A stretch of 64,000 bases of DNA from Peteryoungia rhizophila (GCF_004912145.1 NZ_STGT01000005.1:62001-126000), one strand, 5' to 3'; positions 52,927 through 62,464 are shown, counted from the first letter of the stretch. A program made the numbers and translations. The notes: a model not told the origin generated them from the letters alone.

Positions 52927-54579
52927 TCAGCCAAAGATCGCGAGGCTGTTGCGCAGCGTGATCCAGACGCCCCAAAGAAGCGGAAGACCGACCACGGCCC
53001 AGGCCAATGCTGCCTTGGTATCGAGGCCACCCTTGCCGATGCCGAAGGAGCCCGACGGTCCTGCAGCGGCTGCCGCTGTCTTTGCCTGGAGCGCTGCCAC
53101 TTCCTCATCAGACATGAACCACTTGTCCGCCAGGGGTTTCACGAAGGCATTGGCAACAAGACCGATCGCCAGCATGCCGGCCAGGATATACATGGTGCCG
53201 GTGTAGAGTTCCGGTCCCGGTGCCACGCCCGCCGTGATCTGCGCTTCGCGGATATAGTTGACCACAACAGGACCGACGATGCCGGCTGTCGCCCAGGCCG
53301 TCAGCAACCGCCCATGAATGGCGCCGACGAACTGCGTTCCGAATATATCGGCGAGATAGGCCGGGATCGTCGCGAAGCCCCCGCCATACATCGACAGGAT
53401 GATGCCGAAGGCGAGCACGAACATCGCCTTCGAGCCGAGGCCTGCAAGCGTGGGTGCCGCGGCATAGAGAATGATGCCGAGGATGAAGAAGCAAAAGTAA
53501 GTGTTCTTGCGCCCGATCTTGTCGGACATCGAGGCCCAGAAGAAGCGCCCGCCGATGTTGAACAGCGACAGTAGGCCGGTGAAGCCCGCAGCAATGGCTG
53601 CGATCTGGGCTTTCTGGGCAGTATCGAGCTGCGAGAAGGTCAGATCCGGCAGGCCGATCAGCGACCCGGCGAAGATTTCCTGCAGCATGGGCGAAGCGAC
53701 GCCGATGACCCCGATACCGGCCGAAACGTTGAGGCAGAGGACCGCCCAGATCAGCCAGAATTGCGGCGTCTTGTGCGCGTCCCGCAGATGCACGTGACGC
53801 GTGGTGATCATCGTGCTCTTGGAGGCAGGCGCCGTCCAGCCTTCCGGGCGCCAGCCGGCCGGCGGAATGCGATAGCCGAAGGCGCCCCCCATCATGAAGA
53901 CGAAGTAGCCGAGCGCCATGACGACGAAGGTCTGCCAGACGCCGACAGTCACATCCGTCTTGAACACATTCATCAGCAGATTGGCCAGCGGCGCACCGAT
54001 CATTGCACCTCCACCGAAGCCCATGATCGCCATGCCGGTCGCCATGCCACGACGATCAGGGAACCACTTGATAAGCGTCGAGACTGGCGAGATATAACCG
54101 AGACCGAGACCAATGCCGCCGATGACGCCGGCACCGAGCCACATCAGCCAGAGTTGATGGGTCATCACGCCGACCGCTGCGAGGAGAATGCCGCCACACC
54201 AGCAGCAGGCCGAAACAAAGGCCGCCTTGCGCGGACCGACCCGTTCCAGCCAACCGCCCCAGATGGCGGCGGAGCAACCGAGAAAGACGAAGAAGAGCGT
54301 ATAGATCCAGCCCAGATCCGCCACGCGCCAGTTACAGGCCGTGGTGAAAAGCGCGCCGATCAGCGTGAGCTCCGAGCAGCTCGGATCCGGATTGGCGATC
54401 GCCCGGCTGAGCGGAAGCCAGAACACGCTGAAACCATAGGCCATGCCGATACACAGGTGGATGGCAAGCGCTGCCGGGGGAACCAGCCAGCGATTGAACC
54501 CCGGTTTAGCGATAATTCTTTCCTTGTCGAGAATGCCGACGTCGCCCGGCATGTCAGCGCTAACATCTGAAGTAGTCAT
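52927..54579 (-). CDS. oxalate/formate antiporter (OFA) family MFS transporter
   Basis: A 550-aa inner-membrane protein of the major facilitator superfamily with about 12-13 helices. The HLCIGMAYGFSVFWLPLSRA, GGIGLGLGYISPVSTLIKWF and GGGFATIPAYLADIFG segments are typical of OFA members, with the GRxFWASMSDKIGRK loop between helices 8 and 9. Position directly after fdsD (63-nt gap) on the same strand as the formate dehydrogenase operon suggests formate (or oxalate/formate) uptake; this role is inference. Confidence 0.85.
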   Translation of the reverse strand: MTTSDVSADMPGDVGILDKERIIAKPGFNRWLVPPAALAIHLCIGMAYGFSVFWLPLSRAIANPDPSCSELTLIGALFTTACNWRVADLGWIYTLFFVFLGCSAAIWGGWLERVGPRKAAFVSACCWCGGILLAAVGVMTHQLWLMWLGAGVIGGIGLGLGYISPVSTLIKWFPDRRGMATGMAIMGFGGGAMIGAPLANLLMNVFKTDVTVGVWQTFVVMALGYFVFMMGGAFGYRIPPAGWRPEGWTAPASKSTMITTRHVHLRDAHKTPQFWLIWAVLCLNVSAGIGVIGVASPMLQEIFAGSLIGLPDLTFSQLDTAQKAQIAAIAAGFTGLLSLFNIGGRFFWASMSDKIGRKNTYFCFFILGIILYAAAPTLAGLGSKAMFVLAFGIILSMYGGGFATIPAYLADIFGTQFVGAIHGRLLTAWATAGIVGPVVVNYIREAQITAGVAPGPELYTGTMYILAGMLAIGLVANAFVKPLADKWFMSDEEVAALQAKTAAAAAGPSGSFGIGKGGLDTKAALAWAVVGLPLLWGVWITLRNSLAIFG

Positions 54580-54642
54580 TTAAGTACGTCCTCCTCCTGA
54601 AAACCAACGGGACCGGGGGTCTGCCCCTCGAAGAAATGAAAT

Positions 54643-54987
54643 TTAGGCAGTCGCCTCAGGGATGCTGGGCTCGGACAGGGATTCGCCGGCAGCCACGCCT
54701 TTACCGCCTGGGGCACCATCGGCGGTCTCTTGGCCGACGCCCACAGCTGCGGAATCCGGCTCTCCAGGACGCTTGATCCGGGCCGAAGCCTCGACGACCA
54801 GCGGCAGGAATCCGGCATCCGGCTCATCGATCATATCGAAGAAGCGACGGCGCATTCGGGTTTCCCAGAACTTGTTGATATGCGTGGCAACGCCGTCCAC
54901 CCGGACAGCCTCCGGCTGCGACAGGAAAAACGTGGCGATCTGGTTGGCCATTCGGACGAGCTTTGCGTCGGTGCTGGTCTCAGACAT
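54643..54987 (-). CDS. fdsD: formate dehydrogenase delta subunit FdsD
   Basis: A 114-aa protein whose first 70 residues (KLVRMANQIATFF, HINKFWETRMRRRF) match FdsD, the small accessory subunit of soluble NAD-dependent formate dehydrogenases. The C-terminal 45 residues are a low-complexity Gly/Ala/Pro/Glu tail beyond the usual FdsD length. It overlaps the end of fdhD by 8 nt (54980-54987). Confidence 0.88.
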   Translation of the reverse strand: MSETSTDAKLVRMANQIATFFLSQPEAVRVDGVATHINKFWETRMRRRFFDMIDEPDAGFLPLVVEASARIKRPGEPDSAAVGVGQETADGAPGGKGVAAGESLSEPSIPEATA

Positions 54988-55810
54988 GCATCGGTACTCC
55001 TTCAGCCACCCGATCCGGCCGGGTAAAGATCTCGAAATCTTCGTCGCGGGCAATCCCGATCAGAGTGATGCCTGCTGCTGTCGCGGTGCGAATGGCGAGC
55101 GCCGTCGGTGCGGAGATCGCAATCAAGATCGGGACCCCGAGAGCCGCCGTCTTTTGCACCATCTCGACGGAGAGCCGGCTGGTGACGACAACCGCGCCGA
55201 GGCTGGCAGTCCAGCCACCGAGCAGAACCGCGCCGGCGAGCTTGTCGAGCGCGTTGTGACGCCCGACGTCTTCTCGGATGGCAACCAGTCCCTCATGGGG
55301 GCAGTAGAAGCCGGCGGCATGAACGGCGCGGGTCTGGCGATTGAGATCCTGGGCAGCCGCCAGCATCGACGTGGCATCGGCGATCTCGCGTGCGGTTAGG
55401 CGGACATGGTCTGATCCCACCGAACGCACCGCACGAGTGGCCTGCTCGATCGACTCGATGCCGCAAAGACCGCAACCGACAGGCCCTGCCATGCGTCGGC
55501 GTCGAGCGATCAGCGCTTCCGCCGTCATGTCTTTCAGCGTCACCTGTACGTCGATCCCCTCGCCGGCCTCTATGGCCTCGATCGCGACGACCTCGTCGGC
55601 ACGCTCGATGATGCCCTCGGCGAGCGAGAAGCCAACGGCGAAATCCTCGAGATCGGCAGGCGTCGCCATCATCACGGCATGGGTGGAGCCGGCATAGGAG
55701 AAGGCGATCGGCACCTCTTCGGGCACGAGCCGGCTGCTGCTCGAAACGAGCCCCCGGCTCGCCTTGAGCCCGCCGACCATGCGTGCCGTGGAGCCGATCA
55801 GATCGCTCAT
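54980..55810 (-). CDS. fdhD: formate dehydrogenase accessory sulfurtransferase FdhD (FdsC)
   Basis: Transfers sulfur from a cysteine desulfurase to the molybdenum cofactor (bis-MGD) before its insertion into FdsA. The 276-aa product has CGLC (C113, C116) on the conserved loop, TRAVHAAGF and REDVGRHNALDKL. Overlaps fdsA by 4 nt upstream and fdsD by 8 nt downstream, so it is translationally coupled in the fds operon. Confidence 0.93.
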   Translation of the reverse strand: MSDLIGSTARMVGGLKASRGLVSSSSRLVPEEVPIAFSYAGSTHAVMMATPADLEDFAVGFSLAEGIIERADEVVAIEAIEAGEGIDVQVTLKDMTAEALIARRRRMAGPVGCGLCGIESIEQATRAVRSVGSDHVRLTAREIADATSMLAAAQDLNRQTRAVHAAGFYCPHEGLVAIREDVGRHNALDKLAGAVLLGGWTASLGAVVVTSRLSVEMVQKTAALGVPILIAISAPTALAIRTATAAGITLIGIARDEDFEIFTRPDRVAEGVPMHV

Positions 55811-58689
55811 TCCGCCGCTTCCAGCTTGCCGGTGATCCGCCGCGAACGGCGGCTCAGTTCCTCATACTCCTCCTGCCATTCGGTCGGACCGTTCGACGGC
55901 GAGACCTGCACGGCAGTAACCTTGTACTCCGGGCAATTGGTCGCCCAGTCGGAGAAGTCGGTGGTGATGACGTTGGCCTGCGTGTTCGGATGATGGAAGG
56001 TCGTGTAGACGACACCCGGCGCCACACGATCCGTGATCAACGCCCTGAGCGTCGTGTCGCCCGCGCGGCTGGCGAGCTTGATCCAGTCCCCGTCCTTGAC
56101 GCCACGCTGTTCGGCATCGTGCGGATGGATTTCAAGAAGATCCTCCTGGTGCCAGACGACATTCTCGGTACGCCGAGTCTGCGCTCCGACATTGTACTGG
56201 GAAAGGATACGGCCGGTCGTCAGCAGCAGTGGGAAGCGCGGGCCGGTGCGTTCGTCGGTCGCGACATACTCCGTGCGGATGAACTTACCCTTGCCACGCA
56301 CGAAGCCGTCGACATGCATGATCGGCGATCCCACAGGGAACGACTCGTTGCAAGGCCACTGCACAGAGCCCATCTTCTCGAGGTAGTCGTAGGAGACACC
56401 GGCAAAGCTTGGCGTGGTCGCGGCGATCTCGTCCATGATCTGCGACGGATGGGTGTAACTCCAGGAAAGCCCCATGGCCTGGGCGAGGTTCTGCGTGACT
56501 TCCCAGTCGGCATAGCCGTTTTTCGGGCTCATCACCTTGCGCACGCGGTTGATGCGGCGCTCGGCATTGGTGAAGGTGCCGTCCTTTTCCAGGAAGGTCG
56601 AGCCCGGCAGGAAGACATGGGCATAGTTCGCCGTCTCGTTGAGAAAGAGATCGTGCACGACCACGCATTCCATGGCAGCAAGGCCCGCCGAGACATGTTT
56701 GGTATCCGGGTCAGACTGCAGGATGTCCTCGCCCTGGATGTAGATGCCCTTGAAGGAGCCATCGACGGCCGCGTCCAGCATGTTAGGGATGCGCAGGCCC
56801 GGCTCGTTGCTGAGTTCGACACCCCAGAGCTTTTCGAAAGTCTCGCGCGTCGCATCGTCGGAGACGTGACGATAGCCCGGCAGCTCATGCGGGAAGGAGC
56901 CCATGTCGCAGGAGCCCTGGACATTGTTCTGCCCGCGCAGCGGGTTCACGCCGACGCCGGGCCTGCCGATATTGCCGGTGACCATAGCGAGGTTCGCGAT
57001 CGCCATGACGGTGGTCGAGCCCTGGCTGTGTTCGGTGACACCGAGGCCATAATAGATGGCGCCATTGCCACCGGTGGCGAACAGGCGGGCGGCACCGCGC
57101 AGTTCGGCTGCTGGCACACCGGTGAACTTTTGCGTCTCTTCCGGAGAGTGCTCCGATTCCGAGACGAAGGCTGCCCAATCCTCGAATTCGGACCAGTCGC
57201 AGCGTTCGCGGATGAAGCGTTCGTCGAACAGGCCTTCTGTGACGATGACATGGGCAAGGGCCGTCATGACAGCGACATTGGTGCCGGGCTTCAGCGGCAG
57301 ATGGAAGGCGGCTTCAACATGCGGCGTGCGTACCAAGTCGATGCGACGCGGATCAATCACGATCAGCTTGGCGCCCTCGCGAAGGCGCTTTTTCAGGCGA
57401 GAGCCGAAGACCGGGTGGCCGTCGGTCGGGTTGGCGCCGATGACAACGACGACGTCGGAGTGCTCGACGCTGTCGAAATTCTGCGTGCCGGCTGACGTGC
57501 CGAATGCCTGGCCGAGGCCGTAGCCGGTCGGCGAATGGCAGACACGGGCACAGGTGTCGACATTGTTGTTACCGAAGCCGGCGCGGATCAGCTTCTGGAC
57601 GAGATAGGTCTCTTCATTCGTGCAGCGCGACGAGGTGATGCCGCCGATGGCTTCCCGGCCATACTGGTACTGGATTCGGCGGAATTCGGAAGCGACGTAG
57701 GCATAGGCCTCTTCCCAGGTCACTTCGCGCCAGGGATCGGAGATCTTCTCGCGGATCATCGGGTTTAGGATGCGGTCCTTGTGGCTTGCGTAACCATAGG
57801 CGAACCGACCCTTGACACAGGAATGGCCGCGATTGGCCTGCCCGTCCTTCCACGGCACCATGCGCACCAGCTCTTCGCCGCGCATCTCGGCCTTGAACGA
57901 ACAGCCGACGCCGCAATAGGCGCAGGTGGTGACGGCCGAATGTTCCGGCTGGCCGATGGCGATGACAGACTTCTCCGTGAGCGTGGCGGTCGGACAGGCC
58001 TGGACGCAGGCGCCGCAGGAGACGCATTCCGAGGACAGAAAGGCTTCATGCGCACCGGGCGACACGCGGCTGTCGAAGCCGCGACCCTCGATGGTCAGTG
58101 CAAACGTACCCTGCACCTCTTCGCAGGCGCGCACGCAGCGCGAGCAGACGATGCATTTCGACGGATCATAGGTGAAGTAGGGATTGCTCTCGTCCTTCGG
58201 CATCCACTGCGCATTCATTCCGCCTTCAGTGGAACGCGCCTTCACATGGTTCTCGCCTTCATAACCGTAACGCACATCGCGCAGCCCGACGGCACCGGCC
58301 ATGTCCTGGAGTTCGCAGTCGCCATTGGCGGCACAGGTGAGACAGTCGAGCGGATGGTCGGAGATGTAGAGCTCCATCACGCCCTTGCGGATGGCCTTCA
58401 GACGTTCCGTCTGCGTATGCACGACGAGGCCCGGCGCGACCGGCGTCGTGCAGGAGGCCGGAGTGCCGTTGCGGCCCTCGACCTCAATCAGACAGAGACG
58501 GCAGGAGCCGAAGGCATCGACCATGTCGGTGGCGCAGAGTTTCGGCACCTGGATGCCGGCCTCCATCGAGGCGCGCATGATCGAGGTTCCCTCGGGCACC
58601 GTAATCGCGCGCCCGTCGATGGTGAGTGTCACCATGTTTTCGGAGCGGGAGGCGGGCGTACCGTAGTCGACTTCTGGAACGAGGGGCAT
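55807..58689 (-). CDS. fdsA: NAD-dependent formate dehydrogenase alpha subunit
   Basis: Catalytic subunit, formate to CO2 at a bis-MGD molybdenum. The 960-aa product is complete. Ligands visible in order: [2Fe-2S] C52, C63, C66, C80; N3-type [4Fe-4S] H112, C116, C119, C125; two ferredoxin-type [4Fe-4S] C179-C182-C185-C189 and C222-C225-C228-C232; the cofactor-proximal [4Fe-4S] C256, C259, C263, C291. The Mo ligand is C384 in VCHSPT, a cysteine rather than selenocysteine. It overlaps fdhD downstream by 4 nt and is separated from fdsB by a small DUF4287 gene. Confidence 0.96.
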   Translation of the reverse strand: MPLVPEVDYGTPASRSENMVTLTIDGRAITVPEGTSIMRASMEAGIQVPKLCATDMVDAFGSCRLCLIEVEGRNGTPASCTTPVAPGLVVHTQTERLKAIRKGVMELYISDHPLDCLTCAANGDCELQDMAGAVGLRDVRYGYEGENHVKARSTEGGMNAQWMPKDESNPYFTYDPSKCIVCSRCVRACEEVQGTFALTIEGRGFDSRVSPGAHEAFLSSECVSCGACVQACPTATLTEKSVIAIGQPEHSAVTTCAYCGVGCSFKAEMRGEELVRMVPWKDGQANRGHSCVKGRFAYGYASHKDRILNPMIREKISDPWREVTWEEAYAYVASEFRRIQYQYGREAIGGITSSRCTNEETYLVQKLIRAGFGNNNVDTCARVCHSPTGYGLGQAFGTSAGTQNFDSVEHSDVVVVIGANPTDGHPVFGSRLKKRLREGAKLIVIDPRRIDLVRTPHVEAAFHLPLKPGTNVAVMTALAHVIVTEGLFDERFIRERCDWSEFEDWAAFVSESEHSPEETQKFTGVPAAELRGAARLFATGGNGAIYYGLGVTEHSQGSTTVMAIANLAMVTGNIGRPGVGVNPLRGQNNVQGSCDMGSFPHELPGYRHVSDDATRETFEKLWGVELSNEPGLRIPNMLDAAVDGSFKGIYIQGEDILQSDPDTKHVSAGLAAMECVVVHDLFLNETANYAHVFLPGSTFLEKDGTFTNAERRINRVRKVMSPKNGYADWEVTQNLAQAMGLSWSYTHPSQIMDEIAATTPSFAGVSYDYLEKMGSVQWPCNESFPVGSPIMHVDGFVRGKGKFIRTEYVATDERTGPRFPLLLTTGRILSQYNVGAQTRRTENVVWHQEDLLEIHPHDAEQRGVKDGDWIKLASRAGDTTLRALITDRVAPGVVYTTFHHPNTQANVITTDFSDWATNCPEYKVTAVQVSPSNGPTEWQEEYEELSRRSRRITGKLEAAE

Positions 58690-58751
58690 GAAACCTCCGG
58701 ATCATTCTGTCCGCTGCGATACGTGCCGCGCGGCCTGTGTTCAGTTCTGCT

Positions 58752-58967
58752 TCAGGGTTTCGTCTCGGCGAGCGTCGCCGCGACGATGGCATTGGCATGA
58801 CCATGGCCAAGGCCATGGTCCGACTTCAGAAGGGCGACGATCTGCATATGCGTCTTGCCCTGCTGCTGGCGAACGATGTCCTGCCAGTGCTGGATAGGCT
58901 TTCCATAGGTCTTTTCGATCGACGGGAAGTAGGAGGCAGGGCCCTTGACCTTTGCTGCATCGCTCAT
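58752..58967 (-). CDS. DUF4287-type small protein inserted in the fds operon
   Basis: A 71-aa protein beginning MSDAAKVKGPASYFPSIEKT and containing YGKPIQHWQDIVRQ and GLGHGHANAIVA, the pattern of DUF4287 (helical domain found alone or with DUF5655). Function is unknown. It overlaps fdsB by 4 nt (58964-58967) and is followed 62 nt later by fdsA. The standard order, as in Cupriavidus necator, is fdsGBACD, so this gene is an addition between B and A. Confidence 0.8.
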   Translation of the reverse strand: MSDAAKVKGPASYFPSIEKTYGKPIQHWQDIVRQQQGKTHMQIVALLKSDHGLGHGHANAIVAATLAETKP

Positions 58968-60520
58968 TCCGCTGCCTCCCTGACCGGGGTTGGTGCGAAA
59001 TCCTCAGGGAAATGCGTCAGGGCACTCATGACCGGATACGGCGTGAAACCACCGAGCGCGCACAGCGAGCCGAACTTCATGGTGTTGCAGAGATCCTCCA
59101 GCAGCACCTTGTTCTTTTCCGGCTCGATGCCTTGGGCGATTTTGTCGACCGTCTCGACACCACGCGTCGATCCGATGCGGCAAGGCGTGCACTTGCCGCA
59201 GCTTTCGATCGCGCAGAATTCCATCGCGAAACGCGCCTGCTTCAGCATGTCGGCCGTATCGTCGAACAGGACGACGCCGGCATGGCCGATCAGTCCGCCG
59301 GCGGCGGTGAAGGCCTCGTAGTCGAAGATCGTGTCGAACAGCGAAGGCGGGAAATAGGCGCCCAGCGGACCGCCGACCTGAACGGCCTTGACCGGACGGC
59401 CCGAAATCGTGCCGCCGCCGATCTCATTGATCAGCTGGCCAAGCGGCAGGCCGAAGGCAGTCTCGTAGAGGCCGCCATGCTTGAGATTGCCGGCAAGCTG
59501 GATCGGGATCGTGCCATGCGAGCGGCCGACGCCGAAGTCCCGGTAGAACTGCGCGCCGCGGTCCATGATGACGGGGATGGAGGCGAGCGACATAACGTTG
59601 TTGACGACCGTCGGCTTGCCGAACAGGCCCTGGAGTGCCGGAAGCGGGGGCTTCGCCCGCACGATGCCGCGCTTGCCTTCCAGGGAATTCAGCAGCGAGG
59701 TTTCTTCGCCGCAGACATAGGCGCCGGCGCCCATGCGCACTTCCATGTCGAAGGCATAAGGCGAGCCCATGACCGATGCACCGAGGATCCCCTCGCGCCG
59801 GGCAATCGCGATCGCCTCTTCCATTACGGCGATGGCATGCGGATATTCGGAGCGGGTGTAGACATAACCCTTGGTGGCGCCGACCGCGATGCCGGCAATC
59901 GCCATGCCTTCGATCAGAACGAAGGGATCGCCTTCCATGATCATCCGATCGGCGAAGGTGCCGCTGTCGCCTTCGTCGGCATTGCAGACGATGTATTTCT
60001 GGTCGGCCGCGGCATCCGCGACCGTCTTCCACTTGATGCCGGTCGGGAAACCTGCGCCACCGCGGCCGCGCAGGCCGCTATCGGTGACCTGCTTCACGAC
60101 CTCGGCCGGCGCCATGGCGATGGCATTGGCGAGCCCCTTGAGGCCCTCGTAGTGGCGGTAGTCATCCAGAGAGAGAGGGTACGTCACGCCGCAGCGGGCA
60201 AAGGTGAGGCGCGTCTGACCCTTGAGAAAGGGGATGTCATGGGTAAGGCCATGGCCGAGGTGATGGGTTCCACCTGTCAGGAAACCGGCATCGAAAAGCG
60301 AGGCGACGTCCGACGGCTTGACCGGGCCATAGGCGATGCGCCCGTGCTCCGTGCGGACTTCGACAAGCACTTCCAGCCAGAGCATTCCACGCGAGCCGTT
60401 ACGGACGATAGTGACATCCTGGCCGCGGGCTGTGGCTTCACGCTCGATGGCAGAGGCCACCTTGTCTGCGCCAACAGCCAATGCCGCTGCATCGCGGGGA
60501 ACGAAGACGGTGACGCTCAT
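58964..60520 (-). CDS. fdsB: formate dehydrogenase beta subunit (NuoF-like)
   Basis: FMN- and NADH-binding subunit of 518 aa. An N-terminal thioredoxin-like NuoE-type segment (residues 1-90) is followed by the NuoF module: RGRGGAGFPTGIKW (NAD/FMN), CNADEGDSGTFADR, GAGAYVCGEETSLL and the C-terminal [4Fe-4S] motif ESCGKCTPCRIG with a distal Cys. MSVTVF at 60518-60520 overlaps fdsG by 4 nt. Passes electrons from FdsA to NAD+. Confidence 0.95.
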   Translation of the reverse strand: MSVTVFVPRDAAALAVGADKVASAIEREATARGQDVTIVRNGSRGMLWLEVLVEVRTEHGRIAYGPVKPSDVASLFDAGFLTGGTHHLGHGLTHDIPFLKGQTRLTFARCGVTYPLSLDDYRHYEGLKGLANAIAMAPAEVVKQVTDSGLRGRGGAGFPTGIKWKTVADAAADQKYIVCNADEGDSGTFADRMIMEGDPFVLIEGMAIAGIAVGATKGYVYTRSEYPHAIAVMEEAIAIARREGILGASVMGSPYAFDMEVRMGAGAYVCGEETSLLNSLEGKRGIVRAKPPLPALQGLFGKPTVVNNVMSLASIPVIMDRGAQFYRDFGVGRSHGTIPIQLAGNLKHGGLYETAFGLPLGQLINEIGGGTISGRPVKAVQVGGPLGAYFPPSLFDTIFDYEAFTAAGGLIGHAGVVLFDDTADMLKQARFAMEFCAIESCGKCTPCRIGSTRGVETVDKIAQGIEPEKNKVLLEDLCNTMKFGSLCALGGFTPYPVMSALTHFPEDFAPTPVREAAE

Positions 60521-60996
60521 GTGCGCACCTCCGCCAGAATGTCGGCAAGACAGTGTTCGTCGATACGCGCATGAAGGTCGCCGTCTAGCATGGCGGCTGG
60601 CGCCTGGGCGCAGAGCCCGAGACAATAGACGGGTTCCAGCGTCACGGCGCCATCGGATGTCGTCTCGTGCCAGTCGATGCCGAGTTCTGCCTTGATCCTG
60701 TCCGCAAGAGGCTCGCCACCCATCGACTGGCAAGCCTCGGCCCGACAGAGTTTCAGCACATGCCGCCCGGCCGGTTGAGCGCGAAAATCGTGATAGAAGC
60801 TGACGACGCCATGCACTTCGGCGCGCGACAGATTGAGCGCATTGGCAATGATTTGCTTGGCAGACTCCGGAATGAAACCGAACTCCTCCTGCACCTTGTG
60901 CAGGATCGGCAGCATCGGCCCTTCCATGGATCGACAGTGATCAATGATCTCGGATATCCGAGAGACCTCGTCATCGACCATCGCCCGAATGTTCAT
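60517..60996 (-). CDS. fdsG: formate dehydrogenase gamma subunit (NuoE-like)
   Basis: A 159-aa thioredoxin-fold [2Fe-2S] protein (ligands in CRAEAC and CLGLC). First gene of the operon. ATG 60994-60996 has GGAGGACTGACA upstream. NuoE-type N-terminal helices (LPILHKVQEEFGFIP, VHGVVSFYHDF). 136 nt separate it from the LysR regulator on the same strand; this gap should hold the operon promoter. Confidence 0.95.
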   Translation of the reverse strand: MNIRAMVDDEVSRISEIIDHCRSMEGPMLPILHKVQEEFGFIPESAKQIIANALNLSRAEVHGVVSFYHDFRAQPAGRHVLKLCRAEACQSMGGEPLADRIKAELGIDWHETTSDGAVTLEPVYCLGLCAQAPAAMLDGDLHARIDEHCLADILAEVRT

Positions 60997-61132
60997 TGTC
61001 AGTCCTCCCAAACCGACGCAGCCAGGTCCGTGCGTATCAAACGACCTTCTGCAGCGGATCCATGCGCGGCGTAACCGCTTGCCGCAGTCCCGTTGCACTT
61101 GCGTCGTGTCAAGAATGGGTGGGTTGGACCGA

Positions 61133-62068
61133 TCAGGTCAATATTGCACTTCCGTCGGACGATAGAAGATTTCTATCAAAGTCTCGTGCTGTTGCGCGGG
61201 CGCGGGCTTCATGCAGAAGGGCTGATACCAAAGGAGTATGCGGTTCACGATAGGCAGCCACGAGGCCGACCGAATGCTCTGCAAGTGGCTCGGTGATCGG
61301 GATCATCCGGATTTCTTCCGGAAAACCGAATGATTCCGCGACATTACGCGGCATGATCGAGGCGCACTGACCCGTGCGGATATGGGAAAAGAGAACGATC
61401 ATCGAATTCGACTCCAGCATCAGTTTTGGAGTGACTCCGACCTCAGACATGTGAAGATTGATGATCCGCCTGTTCTGCATGTCGGGCGTCAAGAGACATA
61501 ACTTGATATCAGCAACCTCTTTCCAGGTGACGGTTTCGCGATCGGAAAGTGGAGATCCCGCGGCGCTGATCAGATGATAGCGCTCGGAATAGAGCGGCAC
61601 ACTTGTCACGCGCCCGAGAGGCTCGTTGTCGAGATAGGTTATGCCAGCATCGATCTCCAGATCCTCCAGCATGCTGAGAACCTGCAGTGAATTGCGCGAG
61701 AGAATGGTGAAGGTGACGTCAGGGTGGCGTTTCTGAAAGGGCTCGGTCAGCTTGCGCACCATGGCAAGGGCCGTGGGGATCACCGCAATCCGCATATGGC
61801 CCGCAAGACCCGTGCGCGCAGCCCGCATCTCCTCGCGCATGGTCCGGGTATCGGCGACGATACGCCTCGACCATTCGAGTACCCGCTGGCCTTCCGGCGT
61901 GAGCCCCAGGAAACGTGATCCGCGCTGCACGAGCATGACGCCGAGCTGTTCTTCGAGTTGACGGATGCCGGCCGATAGCGTCGGCTGTGTCACACCACAC
62001 TCTTCCGCCGCGCGGCCGAAATGCTGCTGGCGGGCGAGCGCGATGAAAAATTCCAACTTGTCGATCAT
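61133..62068 (-). CDS. LysR-family regulator (FdsR-like)
   Basis: A 311-aa LysR-type regulator: N-terminal winged HTH (FFIALARQQHFGRAAEECGVTQPTLSAGIRQLEEQLG) and a C-terminal effector domain starting at about residue 92 (MRIAVIPTALAMVRKL). It lies directly upstream of fdsG on the same strand, as fdsR does in Cupriavidus, so it probably controls the fds operon in response to formate or oxidant; the effector is inferred. Confidence 0.85.
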   Translation of the reverse strand: MIDKLEFFIALARQQHFGRAAEECGVTQPTLSAGIRQLEEQLGVMLVQRGSRFLGLTPEGQRVLEWSRRIVADTRTMREEMRAARTGLAGHMRIAVIPTALAMVRKLTEPFQKRHPDVTFTILSRNSLQVLSMLEDLEIDAGITYLDNEPLGRVTSVPLYSERYHLISAAGSPLSDRETVTWKEVADIKLCLLTPDMQNRRIINLHMSEVGVTPKLMLESNSMIVLFSHIRTGQCASIMPRNVAESFGFPEEIRMIPITEPLAEHSVGLVAAYREPHTPLVSALLHEARARATARDFDRNLLSSDGSAILT

Positions 62069-62101
62069 GTCCCCGCCCGCTTTTCGATCATCACCGCGCT
62101 G

Positions 62102-62464
62102 CTAGGCCTCGGCGAGAGCCTCTGCTTCGCTCGTGTTCGCGGCCTTAGGACTGCAATACATCTTGTAGAGGACGGAGATCAGTTCGGCGAGTTGCGGATC
62201 AGCGATACGGTAGTAGATCTGCCGCCCCTCGCGGCGGGTCTGCACCACCTGGTCGCCTCTCAGCCGCGCCAGTTGCTGGGAGACGACTGCCTGCTGAATC
62301 CCGAGAAACTGTTCGATCTCGCCGACGGTCTTCTCGCCCTGGCAGAGCATGCAGAGCATCAGGAGGCGCGTTTCATGCGAAAGCGCCTTCAACAATCCGC
62401 TAGCTTCGCGCGCCTTCGAGAGGAAGTCGTCCAGGGTCTCGGATGTCAGGGGCGTTTCCTTCAT
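62102..62464 (-). CDS. ArsR-family transcriptional regulator
   Basis: A 120-aa winged-helix repressor (LLKALSHETRLLMLCMLCQGEKTVGEIEQFL, then QQAVVSQQLARLRGDQVVQTRREGRQIYYRI). Two cysteines in helix alpha2 (MLCMLCQG, C49 and C52 approximately) and one near the C-terminus (MYCSP) resemble redox/sulfide sensors of the BigR/SqrR/YgaV type more than arsenic sensors; this is inference from the Cys pattern. ATG 62462-62464 chosen as the first start next to the domain. It sits 86 nt downstream of ldh on the same strand. Confidence 0.85.
   Translation of the reverse strand: MKETPLTSETLDDFLSKAREASGLLKALSHETRLLMLCMLCQGEKTVGEIEQFLGIQQAVVSQQLARLRGDQVVQTRREGRQIYYRIADPQLAELISVLYKMYCSPKAANTSEAEALAEA

Noticed and set aside
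55783..57495. 570-codon plus-strand frame antisense to fdsA
   Set aside because: All Fe-S and Mo ligands of FdsA are on the minus strand; the plus-strand product has no recognisable domain.
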